Shown here in pieces: positions 25,231 to 38,125 of a stretch of DNA of 64,000 bases. Position 1 is the stretch's first letter. The number at the start of each line of letters is the position of its first letter. Location: positions 8,866,001 through 8,930,000 of the forward strand of contig NC_061143.1 of the NCBI RefSeq assembly GCF_905220365.1. The letters are read 5' to 3'. A model generated the notes under the pieces. The model had not been told where the DNA came from and did not search any database. It worked only from the letters and a program-made list of their open reading frames with translations. The DNA is from Vanessa cardui (Eukaryota; Arthropoda; Insecta; Lepidoptera; Nymphalidae). The position numbers were made by a program, and so were the translations under genes.

Positions 25231-26814
25231 CGATCAACGTAAGAACAATGTACTTAAAATTTTTAAAAATATACAGAAATTAACTCAATCCAGTGTATAC
25301 TCGCGTTCAAAACTCAATGAACATGTTAAAATGTACAATCGAGTCCATTGGCATGCTGACTGCTAAGCCTAGGTGTGAAAGGTTATGCGCGCAGCGGATT
25401 ATGAGAATTGTATCTATGATTTTACACTACAAAGGAAACTTGTTAGGTGGGTTAGAAATAATGAGGATCGGTCGATGAATTTATTTGCTTCATTTTGTCT
25501 GTTAATAATATTTGAATATCGAACAAATGCAAAATCAATGGACAATATTGTTCGATACTAAATGATAAATAAGTTTCTGTTATATTAAAGTATAATCCTA
25601 AGAATAAATTTGATACATTTAATGAACATTGTACATACATGTATAAAAAGTTTACTGCTACAACTATTTTTATCATTGATCAAATTATATCTAAAAATCT
25701 TATTTTGTTTTACATATTCAAAATTTACCACTGATGACTTTAGAGCCAGGCCCGTCTTAATCCAGGGTTTACAAAATATTTGTGGGATGTGCGTTGTCGG
25801 GCGCCGTATCGAAGATGGTCAAATCTTGGACCATTTGGTGAGGTGCCCCAACAGGTCTTACAAAAACATTTTTAGGGGAAGGAGGATAGCTAGTCATTGC
25901 TTTCACTAGAGTGTTTCTTGTGCATAAAATAAGCTTGTTTATGGTTTGTTTGTTTGGCATGTGATATATACAAAAAACTTTGGCAAAAGTTTTTCATATA
26001 TTAGTTATGGTAAGTTCTATACTATTACAGATCAGCTATTTAATCCGATATTATTTGTTATTGCAAAATTTTAGGAAGCAGTCATTGCACTTCCTTACTC
26101 TGCATCTACAAATCCGTTCCATTCATTCCTATTAACATACTATGACTATTAAATTTCAAAGCAAGTTTATCGCTTTTGAGATTCGATATTATTTTCGTAA
26201 TTAGTGCCACAATTAATTGCTGAATAATGTTTATGTATCTAAAATACAATTAACCCTCAACAATTATTATTAACACATAAAAATTAATACATTTTTTATT
26301 CCAAGTCATTAAACAACACCGTGTTTTAATAACAAACATGGCGCGTATGAATTTGCCATCATATTACATTGGTGATATAAAATTATTGATGGACGGTCAC
26401 TGAATAAATGCATAGCATGTCATAACTGCCATTCTCCAAAGCAATGAAAGTTTATAGTCCGATTATCTTTACTATATACAATTTATTAATACTTTAATGA
26501 CGCCACTTAACGAAATGTCTATCATAATTATCATTCGTTTTATTTTGGTTTTGCTTCTAGGAATGTTGTCGTCTACGAGTAAAAACTGAAATGAAGAGTT
26601 CCTTTTTTTTAATGTTAGTTATTTAATTTAGTCGATGGTCTATATTGTATGTGCCATGTATAAATAAAGTTGAAAAATGTATGTTCTATTTTCATTATTG
26701 TTAACTAGAATATAAAATGTTGAATAAAAAATATTGTTTAATTAATATACTAATGGAATATCTTTATAGTCTCGTCGTGTGTTGCGTCTATAATCTTACG
26801 TATAGTTATTGTTT

Positions 26815-26955
26815 TTTCCATACTAATAAGCGGTTGGTGCGGTCATTGATAGAAAATTATTGATTGCGGCGCAGGCGCAGATCGAATGGCAACCCGAGCG
26901 ATAATGTTGCCCAATGCTTTGTTTCTGATCAAGGATTTAGCGCCATATTGTGATT
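26815..26955. promoter_or_regulatory. Candidate enhancer with NRF1-like and homeodomain-like motifs
   Basis: The unique block contains 'ggcgcaggcgca' (26868-26879), close to the NRF1/erect-wing consensus, preceded by 'ggtcattgatagaaaattat' and 'tgattgcgg' (Hox/PBX-like) and followed by 'gatcaaggatttag' (TCF-like core). Motif clustering in a unique GC-richer block supports a regulatory guess only. Confidence 0.3.
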
Positions 26956-28834
26956 GCTTCAACTATTATACGCTTGTTTGAATTTCGTAACAAGAATAAA
27001 CTACACTTAGACCTACTGTAAGTAAATAAATGTAATTTGTTACTATTTTTTTAAACAGTCCATATAGTGTATTTAAATATTTTTAACTTTTTAATGATTC
27101 TTTTGTAACATATTATTTAAAAAAAACAAGCTTATCTTATGATACAACTCCTTATGATTCCTCAAGGATCTAGATTTTTGACAACATATATATACGAAAT
27201 AAAGATTTCGTCTTAAAACTTTGACACCGATATTTTGATATCATTTAATATTAATTATTAAAGCGTTATATCACTACAGTACTGTAGAATACTATTAAGA
27301 TTTTGAAGAAATTCCTGGTATCAACACTAAACCACTCGCAAATGGCGCAAATTGTGGTATTCACTGACCATATCTGCATGTCTGGCCACTTACAACTCAA
27401 ATGCATTTTAAACTGGTGTAAATCCTTATTTAATAAGATTGCTCCATGGTCAACCACATCTTGATATTACAGTCTATATTACGATGACAATAAAAAATCA
27501 AAACCAAAATTGTTTTGCGGTAGAATCATTTTCAGACTTCAAAAGGATTAGCCAATATGAATGTATAATAAAATAGATTAGAGGTACTACAACTTATTAC
27601 GACACGACGTTCTCCCATTTTTACAAAATAAAGATTTTTGGGTAGTTACATACTAACGGCAACGATGAAAAAAAATCTAATCTAAAAATAAGCTAACATC
27701 GTTATACCGAGAAAAATGGTGAAGAAAATCAGTAGATCCTCTTTTTTTAAAAGTAAAAACATACAAAGTCATGTCAATTAAATACTATTATAGAATTTTA
27801 TAATACTTCATCCCTGGAAGTCAATAAGTATTAGTTTCTCGATTTAATTTTAACAAGTATAAACAAATACAAATGCGGTACTTGCTCAGATTTGAATATA
27901 GAATCTTCAAGAAAACATTATGCAAGAAGTTTTTACCAAAGAGGTTTCATACATGGTATGAATACCTCGTAAAGCCACCACTCCATCACGGAAAGGTTCA
28001 GCTCGGCTAACAAGGTGTCAGGTATCTATGTTTATCTTAGCTTATCTGCTGTTAAGATAATTCGCTAATTGCTTTCCTCTGTAATCATATACAACACGAG
28101 TGTCGCATTGTTTGCTTTATTAACGAGTGAATATTTAGTCGGGATTGTTTTCGCTTCGACGTCTTCGGTTACTGTGGAAGTCTAGGATATATTATATATA
28201 TATGTGGAAATAGTTTATATATTTCTAAGTATATTATGTATTTGATAATGACTGGCCACTTGTAATGTCCGAAACGTTTGTCAGTTTTTTATTCTGTCTG
28301 TCACTAAGATTGATATCACTTTGAGAGAAATAATAAAGTTAATATGAATTAAAAAACCGTGTTGTGCATTAAATCAAGCTATATCCCACATATATGTACA
28401 TTACTTATGTTATATATTGTTTGAAGTAAATAAATTTCATCAATCAATAAACAATGAATTTATATATGCATCTGTTCATAACAATTATTGTTTGAGTTTT
28501 TTATTTAAATCTGCCTATGAGTATACATTACTAGATACTCATCCCAAACCGGGTTACAATAAGGGGTATATAGGAACTGTATTTGTCAAATTATATTATA
28601 TACAAGTGAGTTAAATAAAATATATAACATAGAAGCTGGAATGTGATGGTGATTATGTCTATCTGACTTGTTGAGACGCCATTTGTCTATGGATACTAAC
28701 TAATTACGCAAATGTGTGATCGAACCCAGGCACTCTCATAATCGTGTGAACCGGACTCAACTCCGAATCGATGTATAAATATGACCGATTGCTTTATTTG
28801 TGTTACACACAAAGGAAAGCACGGGACTGTTGTC

Positions 28835-28965
28835 TTAAGGGATGTTACTTAGATTCTCTCGCTAGACAGAAAGGTCAATAACTTTTATTACTCCGATCTG
28901 GGACTTGAACCCAGGACGTCATACTCGCGGCCTTATAAGCTACTGAACCAACGAATCTGTCAAAA
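28835..28965 (-). mobile_element. tRNA-headed SINE fragment
   Basis: The minus strand reads 'ttcgttggttcagtagctta' then 'gacgtcctgggttcaagtcc', giving A-box-like and good B-box motifs at tRNA-like spacing. The acceptor stem does not pair and no tRNA fold closes, so this is a SINE head and not a tRNA gene. Confidence 0.6.
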
Positions 28966-29519
28966 GTTTATATTATAAAGTTATATAATAAATATAACCT
29001 TGAAAGAAAACAAATAACTTCATTATACTCTTAATAATTTTTTTATCCAACGTAACTTACAATACTTCTCGGAATTTTAATAAAACCTTAAATAACACAA
29101 CCAAAGCAGGCAGTGCGTTGAAGATTTGAAATAAGAACTTGCTGGCGGGTGGCGCCCTCTCCGACAAATTACTGTAATATCCTATCTGTATGCGCGACGC
29201 GAACGCTCCCGATATTAGAACGTGCCTGCATCCCTATAGACGCACAATATTGTATTCAAATATGATCCTTATCGCTAATAAAATAGGAGCTACAAGTAGT
29301 TAAAAGAGCAGATTGCAAACTTTTTACACAGCCGAATCAACGTAAATAAGTAAAATTTATAAATTTGCAATGATAAAAAAATATTGATCGTTTTGTAATG
29401 ATTATTTTCCAATGAAATTTATTAAATAATCACTGATTATCTTTTATAAAAACGATTAGATGAATTATCAAAACCGACTTCCCAATGTAATGTCTTAATT
29501 TTCAAATTTTGTACATAAA

Positions 29520-29668
29520 CTAGTGGTCGCCCGCAGCTTTACAAACATTTTAAAAGTGGGTACTCAAGAGTTAGAAATAAAAACTCTTGGTTCAAGTTTG
29601 CCTCATAGCATTAATCAAATTGGGTTTAGTGTTGCCGTGAAAGAACAACAGAAAGATAGACAGCTTTT
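29520..29668 (-). mobile_element. Helitron-like fragment, inverted
   Basis: Its left edge is A|CTAGTGGTCGCCCGCAGCT, the inverted CTAG end with the family's conserved 'cccgc(a/g)gctt'. The right part has 'aatcaaattgggtttagtgt' and 'aacaacagaaagatagacag'. The TC end is missing. Confidence 0.6.
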
Positions 29669-31171
29669 AAAATGTCTTGAATGGCTGTAGTACTAAGCGC
29701 AAAAAAAAAAAAACAAAAAAAATCGAGTATATGTAGTATGCTATGTATGGTAATGCTAATTACAAAAATATAAACAAAACTTTTATTTATTCGATGATCT
29801 CATGAGAAGTTCAATATTTGTGTATGAGTATTTTTTTATTAGAAAAGCAGATAGATTGTTTATACATTATTGTTTGGTAATGTAGGTCACTTAATGGTAA
29901 GTAATATCTTCCGCCCTAAGATATTAACACAGTAATATCTAAGAAATAATCATCTCTGTCTACTGTTTAGCCTTCGTAAAGATAGAATTGAATTATTAAA
30001 TTGAAATTCATAGAATCTGTCTTTGTTTTTAAAATTCTAGAAATATGTATGTTTTTTCTTAAAATATAGTTACTAGGTGGTTTTCTGTTTTATTTACTGT
30101 TAACTATTTAATAATAACAATATGATACTATTTATTGCAATCATTATATTATTTATATATACATATTTTGAACCTGACCAAACTTACCAAAACTTATGAT
30201 ATTTATAAACGACTGTGATCGTTTCTAACTTATGAACTACTAAAAAAAGATAAGCTCATTATAGGTGAACATCGTGTGCAATGAAGATTTGAATAAGTTA
30301 ATTGATACCGAAAAAGTATACATCAACGCAAACTTAATGATACTAATACAATATTATAATTATACAAAAAATATATAATAATTAGCTATGATACATATAT
30401 AAATAATAATAGGTTGTTTATAAATTGATTGGTGATTGGCGGTAAAATAATTGCCCACTACAACCTTTTTTGGAAATAGCATATATTATAAAATAAAAAA
30501 TGTATAAATTACAATAACGCATAGCATTATTAGTCGTTAAATACCTATTTAGAAGAATATTTACAATTTAGCTCCATATTAGAATTAAACTGCAAATGTT
30601 ATAAATTGAGCAATTAAATTATAACATTCCGATTCTTAATAGAATCTAAATTTCGAACTGACTTTAAGTTCATTTAATATATTTTTTTAAAAAAATAATT
30701 TTATAAATTTGATTGATTTATAAACCATGTTTTTTTTTTAATAAAATTAATAGTTTTCGAAACGTTTAAAACATCAAAAAGAACATAATAGTTTTTTAAA
30801 AAGAAAATTTGCAAAAATAGAAGGCCTGGTTTAAAAACAAGGGGTACCAATATAAATTGAGGTATGTATAAATAGCACCAATATCGCGCACATGCTAACA
30901 CACTGTAGAAAATTTTAATAAAACAACATCGAATAGGGCGTAAATTCCCGAAATGAAATATGTCGAACAATAATAATCTTCGCCAGCGTTGATGTTATCA
31001 TAAAATGGCAATTCCTACATATTGCGTAGCCACAATGGCGCTGGATTTTAAATATTTTTGAGTTGCAATTGGGGTGATTTTTTAAGGTTATAGGTTAAAA
31101 AGAGTCAACTAGTATTATGCATTTAAAATTAAAATATCTAATATTCATTTAAATAAATAATGAACATCTGC

Positions 31172-31262
31172 TAGCCCCCTGGTACTGCAGTCCATGGGCG
31201 GTGGTAGTCACTTTCCATCAGGTGAGCCTCCTGCTCGTTTGCCAACTATCACATAAAATAAA
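31172..31262 (+). mobile_element. Family E repeat, 3' fragment
   Basis: 'gcagtccatgggcggtggta' and 'gtcactttccatcaggtgag' match 51145-51440 ('gcagatgtccatgggcggtg', 'ccatcaggcgagcctcccgc'). It ends in the A-rich 'cacataaaataaaa'. Confidence 0.7.
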
Positions 31263-31302
31263 ATATAGCCAGTGCGAAATATATATATATTTTATGTGAT
31301 AG
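31246..31302. repeat. 15-bp perfect inverted repeat, 27-nt loop
   Basis: CTATCACATAAAATA (31246-31260) is the exact inverse of TATTTTATGTGATAG (31288-31302). It begins in the tail of the family E fragment, so the right arm may have been copied from that tail by a snap-back event. Confidence 0.75.
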
Positions 31303-31608
31303 GTCGCAAATAAACAGAATTCAAATTGAAAGAATTGTTACGGTGAAGATTACAGAATCACAGCCGTACCGTTTAATCTCCATCGTGTCTTCTACATAGC
31401 GCTTGACATTGGCGACATAATATTTGCTCAAATCCGATTCAAAACAAATAAAAGCTTAAAAAGAAGATATAAGTAAAACGTGCTTAGTCATGATAAGTTA
31501 ATTATTTAAAATATTTGAGACGATCGTTATGTAACGTTTCTGACGCAAACATGTTTCACTTCTTCATACAACTGACTGGACTTTGGTGCACTACAGTTAA
31601 CTATATCA

Positions 31609-31885
31609 TCTATAAATACATATAATAAAATTGGAGTTTCTGTATGTAATATTAAATTCTCTTTTTTACTCAATGCATATGATTGTATACACGGTACATA
31701 TACCAAATTAACATTTATTACAATTTTTGTCTGTCTGTTTGTTCCGGCTAATCTCTAGAGTGACTGGACCGATTTTGACGGGACTTTCATTGAAAGATAA
31801 CTGATATAATAAGGAATAACTTAGGCTACAATATTTTTTTTTGTTGTTAAAATCAAACGCGTACAAGATCGCGGGTAACAGCTAG
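31609..31885 (+). mobile_element. Non-autonomous Helitron-like element with intact ends
   Basis: A^TCTATAAATACATATAATAA starts it and 'cgcgggtaacagctag'^T ends it. The interior shows 'ttttgtctgtctgtttgttc', 'gtgactggaccgattttgac' and 'gataactgatataataagga'. It is the best preserved of its subfamily in the window. Confidence 0.82.
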
Positions 31886-32099
31886 TATGTTATAAAATGC
31901 GCTTTAGCTTACTGTATTATAGATAATAAAATGCCTTCTGTTTTTGTACAAACAATTCAAAATAATAATGTATTCATATATAAATACATTTTGAAAGTGA
32001 AAATTGAAAAGAATATATTTATATAAACTACTAATGTCATGAATTTAAACGTAGAACACGAACATTCAAAGTTCGAACGTCATAAAACGTAATCGAATT

Positions 32100-32250
32100 T
32101 AGTTTAGAAACGGCGCGGCGTTCGACGCGTTCTCCGCTATTGTCAACACCCGCGACCTGTCATTTTGCATTTTATTTCCGTATTTTAACGCTTCCGAACG
32201 TTTTGTTGACATGCTAATGTTGCCATCAATTTTAACTTGAACATTCAATA
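32100..32250. promoter_or_regulatory. GC-richer unique island
   Basis: 'aacggcgcggcgttcgacgc', 'gttctccgctattgtcaaca' (ATTGT, Sox-like) and 'cccgcgacctgtca' form a CpG-rich block in AT-rich DNA, with no repeat match. Confidence 0.22.
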
Positions 32251-32651
32251 TTTTTTTGGAAATTATTCAGTGGAGCAACATATTTTTCAATGTGCTTTTA
32301 ACTTTTATTTTCAAGTCCACAGATTTATAATCGGAAAAGGTCGTATTAAGCTTAGTTCAAAGCAGTTGTTATATTAGTCCTTTTTTATTTTAGCTAAAAT
32401 TCTGTTTATATTATTGAATGGATGAAAACAATAACGCAATTGTTTTGAAGTCTTTAGTGTGTTACCAACTAAAATATCAAATTTACATTTGTCAAAGTTT
32501 CTTTGAACTTGTATGATTAGAAGTTTCAAACGAGCGAAGTTGTCGTCATAAAACACACGTGACATGCTTTGCCCCAGCACTATGATATAGTTGTGTTCGT
32601 AGGAGACTTAATGACGAAAACAAGGGAGGGATGATCGAAATATTTAACATA

Positions 32652-32759
32652 AAGTAACAGCCTGTAAATTTCCCACTGCTGGGCTAATGGTCTCTTCTCC
32701 CATTAAGGAGAGAGCTTGGAAATTATTCCACCACGCTGTTCCAATGCGGGTTGTTTCAC
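32652..32759 (-). mobile_element. 5'-truncated SINE-A with 8-bp target duplication
   Basis: Only the tail half is present ('aaagtaacagcctgtaaatt' to 'ccaatgcgggttg'). TTAACATA occurs at 32644-32651 and 32760-32767, so the truncation happened on insertion and not by later loss. Confidence 0.8.
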
Positions 32760-34064
32760 TTAACATAGTGAATTTAAAATATTTAAATTAATTTTTTTAA
32801 AATTAGGATCATCTGTCAAAGGACTATTCCAAACAGTAACTACAAATATAAAATGATATCAAAATATTACTGTGTAATATTATGGGAATAAGTCATGTGA
32901 ATAATCTTACAAAAAATTACTCCATTTTATTTAATGTAGTCCACTTTTAAAGTTTTTATATAACAATTATGTATTGTATAATCGTTCGTCATATCACAAG
33001 CCGCTATAACAGCCATTTCGCTAAGTAAGGATGTGTGTGATTGTAATTTTATGCGCAAACGCGTGCTGAGAGCGCCGAATGCGTTCCAAATTAGAAAATT
33101 TAAATTCAAAACGCGATGACGTTGCTGCATCCGACTGGGAACATAAACGTCACAGATTCCGTAATTAACTTAACAGTTTTGTGTTTTCGCGGAATTTATT
33201 CGTTATTATATAATTTAAATTAATAACAAAAATTATTATAACCTGCTTCTATTTATTTTTTATAAACAAGATGTATGATTATTCAAAAAAAGGACAATAA
33301 AAAATCTATTCTTTTTTTAAATTTTACAATAAACAACATTTAGAAAATAAATGATAAAATGTAGTTATTTATGGTAAAGGCGCATTGAAATTGTAATAAG
33401 AACATTAAAGAGTAACCCAGTTAAATCTATTCATAACATTGAACTTAAGACAATCATTCTAAATGTTTAGGCTTAGCTTCTCGTGAAAGGCTGGTTAGCA
33501 TTTGAACAGAACTTACTCTTATCGGCTTTGAAACCTACCAACAACCTTTATTCGACGTTGAAAGGAAATCCTGAGCAGCTATTATTTGTTACTATATATT
33601 TATTTTAAATATGTAAATATTATATATTTGCACGTTATTATAGAATATTATTTATGACATAAATATTTGATTTTCATACAAATAAAAGCACATTACGAAT
33701 ATAAAAATTTAATATTTGTACGTACCAACTTTCAAAATATTTGTTTTACCTTATTAATAAATTATAAAGAAAAAAAATTAAGGCCAGTCTTTCAGTAAGA
33801 AACCAATTTAAAACTTAATACTGAATTCGACCATAAATTGAATTAAAAAAAACCTTACTGCTCGACGTGCGATATTTAATACAGTAATTATGATAATACA
33901 ATGGAACCAAATAGCATAAATACATAATTGAATTTTTTGATAGTTCCTGATCGAATTCGACGCATCATTATACTTTTTTTTTTCATTTACAGAATAATTC
34001 AACAAGTCCAAATGAAATTAATTATAAATAAAAATAAGTTGCTCTGTTTGTTACGCTTTGAAAT

Positions 34065-34275
34065 GACGACCTCCATGGTCGAGTGGTGTGTACACCGGTT
34101 TTCATGGGTACGCCACTCTGAGGTCCCGGGTTGTAGATTACCATTAGTTTTCTATGTTGTCTTGGGTCTGGGTGTTTGTGGTTCCGTCGTTACTTCTGAT
34201 TTTCATAACACAAGTGCTTCAGCTACTTACATTGGGATCAGAGTAATGTATATGATAATGTATAAAAAAAAAAAT
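34065..34275 (+). mobile_element. SINE-B copy
   Basis: 'gacgacctccatggtcgagt' (A-box-like TGGTCGAGTGG), 'gtacaccggttttcatgggt', 'acgccactctgaggtcccgg' and the body 'tgtcttgggtctgggtgttt' define SINE-B, with copies at 37798 and 41914. Here the B-box region is damaged (cgggttgtagatt) and the copy ends in an A-rich run. The 138-codon frame across it is a shadow. Confidence 0.85.
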
Positions 34276-34818
34276 TCTTTAGTCGGTCATCATGAATTTT
34301 TGCATAAATGTTTTCAGGGGTACAGAAAAAGACAAGGTATCTAAAATCCTCCCCCCCCCTCCCACTGAATACTAGACCATACGTTTTATTTAATATAAAG
34401 ACTTCTTTGTTGTATTAGTTATTTCTAATAATTATTTTATGTACTATGCCAATAACATTTAAAACTAACTTGCTATTCAAACGTGTTTTTAAAAATTGAA
34501 ATGTTGTTTTTTTTCATTATAAATCCAAAAAAGTTTTATCTATTTTTAAAACTACATCCCGATTTATAAGTAAGGAAATGTCTTAACTAAGTCTAAATAA
34601 CTTTTGAACAGGTATGAAGAAAATCGAAATCAGAACTCGACCTCACTGTCAGAATGTGATACGCGATATTGACCTTAGTAATTATAAGATTAAAGGATAA
34701 ACATATCAAGATATATCACCGTGGTTGTCAACAATTCACGAGTGAGATCCTAAGTGAATTCTTACAGAATCGCACTGCAGATCACTAGTCAGCAATAAAA
34801 GTCATATAATAATATATC

Positions 34819-34975
34819 ACTCGGCATCTTGACCGGTACTGGCCCTACATACGCGAAGCGCGGTAATGCGTTTAGTTATTAATAATGTAGCCACGCTGTA
34901 GCCAGGACTGAGTTCTGAATTATTCATTTACGGCCCGGGAGGTCGTAGACTTCGAAAATGGCCTAGGTCACGGAT
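34819..34975. promoter_or_regulatory. Unique GC-richer block, candidate enhancer
   Basis: Contains 'ttgaccggtactggccctac', 'cgcgaagcgcggtaatgcgt', 'gttattaataatgtagccac' (homeodomain-like) and 'cggcccgggaggtcgtagac'. It is one of the longer non-repetitive GC-richer stretches of the intron. Confidence 0.28.
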
Positions 34976-35334
34976 CTAAAGATAAGGCTTATTGGAAGTG
35001 GTTGTTTTAATGAACGCCTGTTTTTATACTGTGAATAATATTATCATTATTAATAAATTCGGTTCAGGAATAATTTATAGGTTATCATATTTAATTGAAG
35101 GTGACGGTATGATATTATTAATCATTGGTGTCTTCTCCTTGTAATTATTATAGGTATCATAGAAATCATTTATTATGCAAACTATTACCTCAGATCTTTG
35201 TTGTATTTCGATTGGACGACGTCAATATTTGTAGCTGATAACAAAGTTTTAGACTCTGTTTGAATTACTTAAAATGTTAACAAAATTGTACGTAATTCAT
35301 TTTATAATAAAACAAGATAAATAAAATTTTAACA

Positions 35335-35820
35335 AAAAGAAAAACCGACTTCAAACAAAACACTATTTTAAAACAAATAAAAATGCACTAAAAAGTAATA
35401 AAAATAATTGCATATTTAACATATTTTTGAGAGTCCTCCTAGGTAAAATGAAATGAAAAATATTAGACTACTTAAAAGTCGATTTACGATTGTATAATGT
35501 AGTTATAGTTATTTAGTTATTGTTATATTTGGAGCAGGTGTAAAGAATCATCAAAATTGGTTAACGTGATTTTGAGTTATTCACCTATTTGTCGCGCATA
35601 TACATAATGCAAATTTAAGACTTATGTCGTTTTCATACGGATACCATCATCGGAAAAAAATAAAAAAAAAATGGGACCCCACGGGAAGCACTACCTTTCA
35701 AACAAAAAAAAAATTATCAAAATCGGTCCACCCAGTAAAAAGTTATGAGGTAACAAACATAAAAAAAAAAAAAAAAATACAGACGAATTGATAACCTCCT
35801 CCTTTTTGAAGTCGGTTGAA
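35335..35820. mobile_element. Non-autonomous element with inverted termini
   Basis: AACCGACTTCAAA at 35343-35355 is inverted exactly near the right end (tttgaagtcggtt, to 35817). The interior includes 'aatcggtccacccagtaaaa' and several A-runs, with no protein frame. The 'aaaaga' on each side may be a target duplication. A short piece of the terminus (aaaaccgacttc) also occurs at 29471. Confidence 0.72.
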
Positions 35821-36117
35821 AAGAAAGAAAACATCTCAGTTTAATAATAATTTGTTTCGAGTATACTATTTATTAGTCATATTATATTCTGAGATTTTAT
35901 TAGTATATTCAAAATATTAGTGCTCTTTCAAGTATCTGTATAGTTCTTATACTAATTTGTCGATCGGTTAAGCGCTATAGAAGTTAGTGTTGCGAATTAA
36001 TAGGCACTTATTCTTCAAACTTATAACGCAATGTTTCCGATTCTATTCCCATCTAACTTCGACTGCTCTTCACAAAAAATAATCAGAGTTTTATTCGTAT
36101 TTTCGAATTGACTTTTA

Positions 36118-36275
36118 TCTTTACTAATATTATAAATGTGAAAGCATCTCTGTCTGTCTGTCGCTCTTTCACTACCAAACCACTGAACCGAATTTGATGA
36201 TATTTGGTGTGAAGAAAATTTGAGCTCAAAGGAAGGGCATAGGCTCCTTTTTTTGAAGCTGTGGATAACAACTAG
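36118..36275 (+). mobile_element. Short Helitron-like element with intact ends
   Basis: A^TCTTTACTAATATTATAAAT starts it and 'gtggataacaactag'^T ends it, 158 bp in all. The interior 'atctctgtctgtctgtcgct' and 'ccactgaaccgaatttgatg' is shared with decayed copies at 5640, 58690 and 61165. The minus-strand frame across it is a shadow. Confidence 0.8.
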
Positions 36276-37087
36276 TTTATGATATAGATGTACAATTTAA
36301 GACGACGACGAAATCGCAACAGTAGGTATCGTTGTCTTTGTAGAATAGTTTAGATTCGATTGGGATAAACTGTCTATTTGACAGTAGAATTGGTGCCATG
36401 GATGGTAGAAAAAAAAGATATGTCAACTTTCATGAATAACCGTGTAGTCTTTCCTCAAACTGATACACCGATGTCCTATTTTATTTATACTACAATTGCA
36501 TTTGTCATTTCCAGTTAATAATATCCGTGTCAGGTGCAAACGGAATTGTCGTAGTTATCTTTAAGTTAGAATACAGAATATTATTTCAATATCTCCATTA
36601 TCGCTCATCTCATGCCTTATTGAGTTTGCTTTTTTAATTCAACACTCAAGTCTTATGATATATCAGCGCTCGGGCGCCTAGTTTTTCACTCCTTATTTAC
36701 TTAGGTTGTATATTTAGACGCACTTATAGCTACGGTTTTGCGTATTCATGAAAATTTAATCAGATTCACTTATTCTAAGCTTATGAAACAGTATATGGGT
36801 TAAAAAAATTGTGAGTGATCTTGACCAAAAATAGTACATATTGATCGTACAGGCGTATATCATTCCTTATCGCCATTGCATCGGTATAAAAGTAACAAAT
36901 CGTTGGTTTAGTAGCAAGTTTTTACGAAGATCAATAGGGCTGTGGTACAAATCCGAGGCTGAGTAAATAATAGTGATCGGTCTCTGTTTTAAAGTAATCC
37001 TGTGTTTCTTTTAATGGTATCGTTATAGTTAACATTATAGGTTATATTTATCGTTCTAGGTATATTTTGTGTTTGTGTACCTACACA

Positions 37088-37220
37088 CTATTTTTACTCA
37101 AACTCAAATTCCTTTGTTCGATATAAGACGCGTAACACTTATTTATTTCTAGTTAAATTAAATATTACCACCAGTTTTAAAAATAAATTAACCTGTCCTA
37201 AAAGGAACCGAAAACGAAAG
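37088..37220 (-). mobile_element. Decayed family D LINE 3' end
   Basis: 'actcaaactcaaattccttt' and 'attaccaccagttttaaaaa' with 'aaggaaccgaaaacgaaaga' follow the minus-strand order of family D with much divergence, closest to 53698. Confidence 0.45.
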
Positions 37221-37797
37221 AAAATCAGAGGGCCTTTTCTGTCAATTTAATTATTTACATAGATAAAATATAATTTTTCACCGAAATATTTGCTTCGCTG
37301 TTCACAGTGGCAGAAATGGGTTAGGACATTGAGTTGAGCTGAGTTGAGTTGAAAGTAAACTGTCAGTCTTACAGTGTGTTTTTTCCAAAAGATATTTATT
37401 ATCAGATAGTATCTATGCTGTACATTATTTTCAATGAGAATTTGTGTCACTTTATGTAATCGAATATTCTTATATGTACGTATAACATACGAATAATACT
37501 ATAGCAAGCTTTTGTGTGTTTAACGAATATTACTAGACATAAATTATTTTTGAAAGTGTTATTAAAATTAATCTCTATTGTAACAACATTTATATACCAA
37601 AGAAAGTATTCAATTTTTAATTTTACTCACATAATAATATTATAAGGAATTAGTGTGTATGTAGTTTGTAGGTGTTAGTGATAATGATAAATGGTTTGTT
37701 AGTAACAATTATTATCCAAAATTCGCTAGTAGAACGTTACTGCGACTTATTCCAGAGCGCTATAGGGTATAAAATATATTTATGACACATAATTTTG

Positions 37798-38010
37798 ACA
37801 ACCTCTGCGGTCGAGTGGTGTGTACACCGGTTTTCATGGGTACGCCACTCAGAGGTCCCGGGTTCGATTCCCTGGCCGAGTCAATGTAGAAGGTTTATTA
37901 GTTTTCTATGTCGTCTTGGGTCTGGGTGTTTGTGGTACCTTCGTTACTTCTGATTTTCCATAACACAAGTGCTTTAGCTACTTACATTGGGATGTATGTG
38001 ATGTTGTCCA
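37798..38010 (+). mobile_element. SINE-B copy upstream of exon 2
   Basis: This is the best preserved copy: 'acctctgcggtcgagtggtg', 'ggttttcatgggtacgccac', B-box 'gggttcgattccctggccga', body 'tcttgggtctgggtgtttgt', tail 'gggatgtatgtgatgttgtc'. It ends about 120 bases before the exon 2 acceptor. Confidence 0.88.
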
Positions 38011-38043
38011 ATATTTATTTATTTATTATTTATTTTCTTTATT

Positions 38044-38081
38044 TATAAATTTCACCGGGACAACGCCGGGGCACGTACTAG
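38044..38081 (+). mobile_element. Helitron-like 3' end fragment
   Basis: 'aaatttcaccgggacaacgc', then 'cggggcacgtactag' followed by T, matches the 3' end style of the Helitron-like elements (ggggcgggtcgctag at 13450). It stops 44 bases before the exon 2 acceptor. Confidence 0.5.
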
Positions 38082-38125
38082 TATATAATGACGATTTATT
38101 TTAATAATGATTATTATTTTTGCAG

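Noticed and set aside
28893..28961. Possible tRNA gene on the minus strand
   Set aside because: The promoter boxes are good but the acceptor and anticodon stems do not close; a SINE head fits better.
33928..34344. 138-codon plus-strand frame, the longest in the window
   Set aside because: Over half of it is SINE-B sequence also found at 37798 and 41914, and the start lies in AT-rich non-coding DNA.
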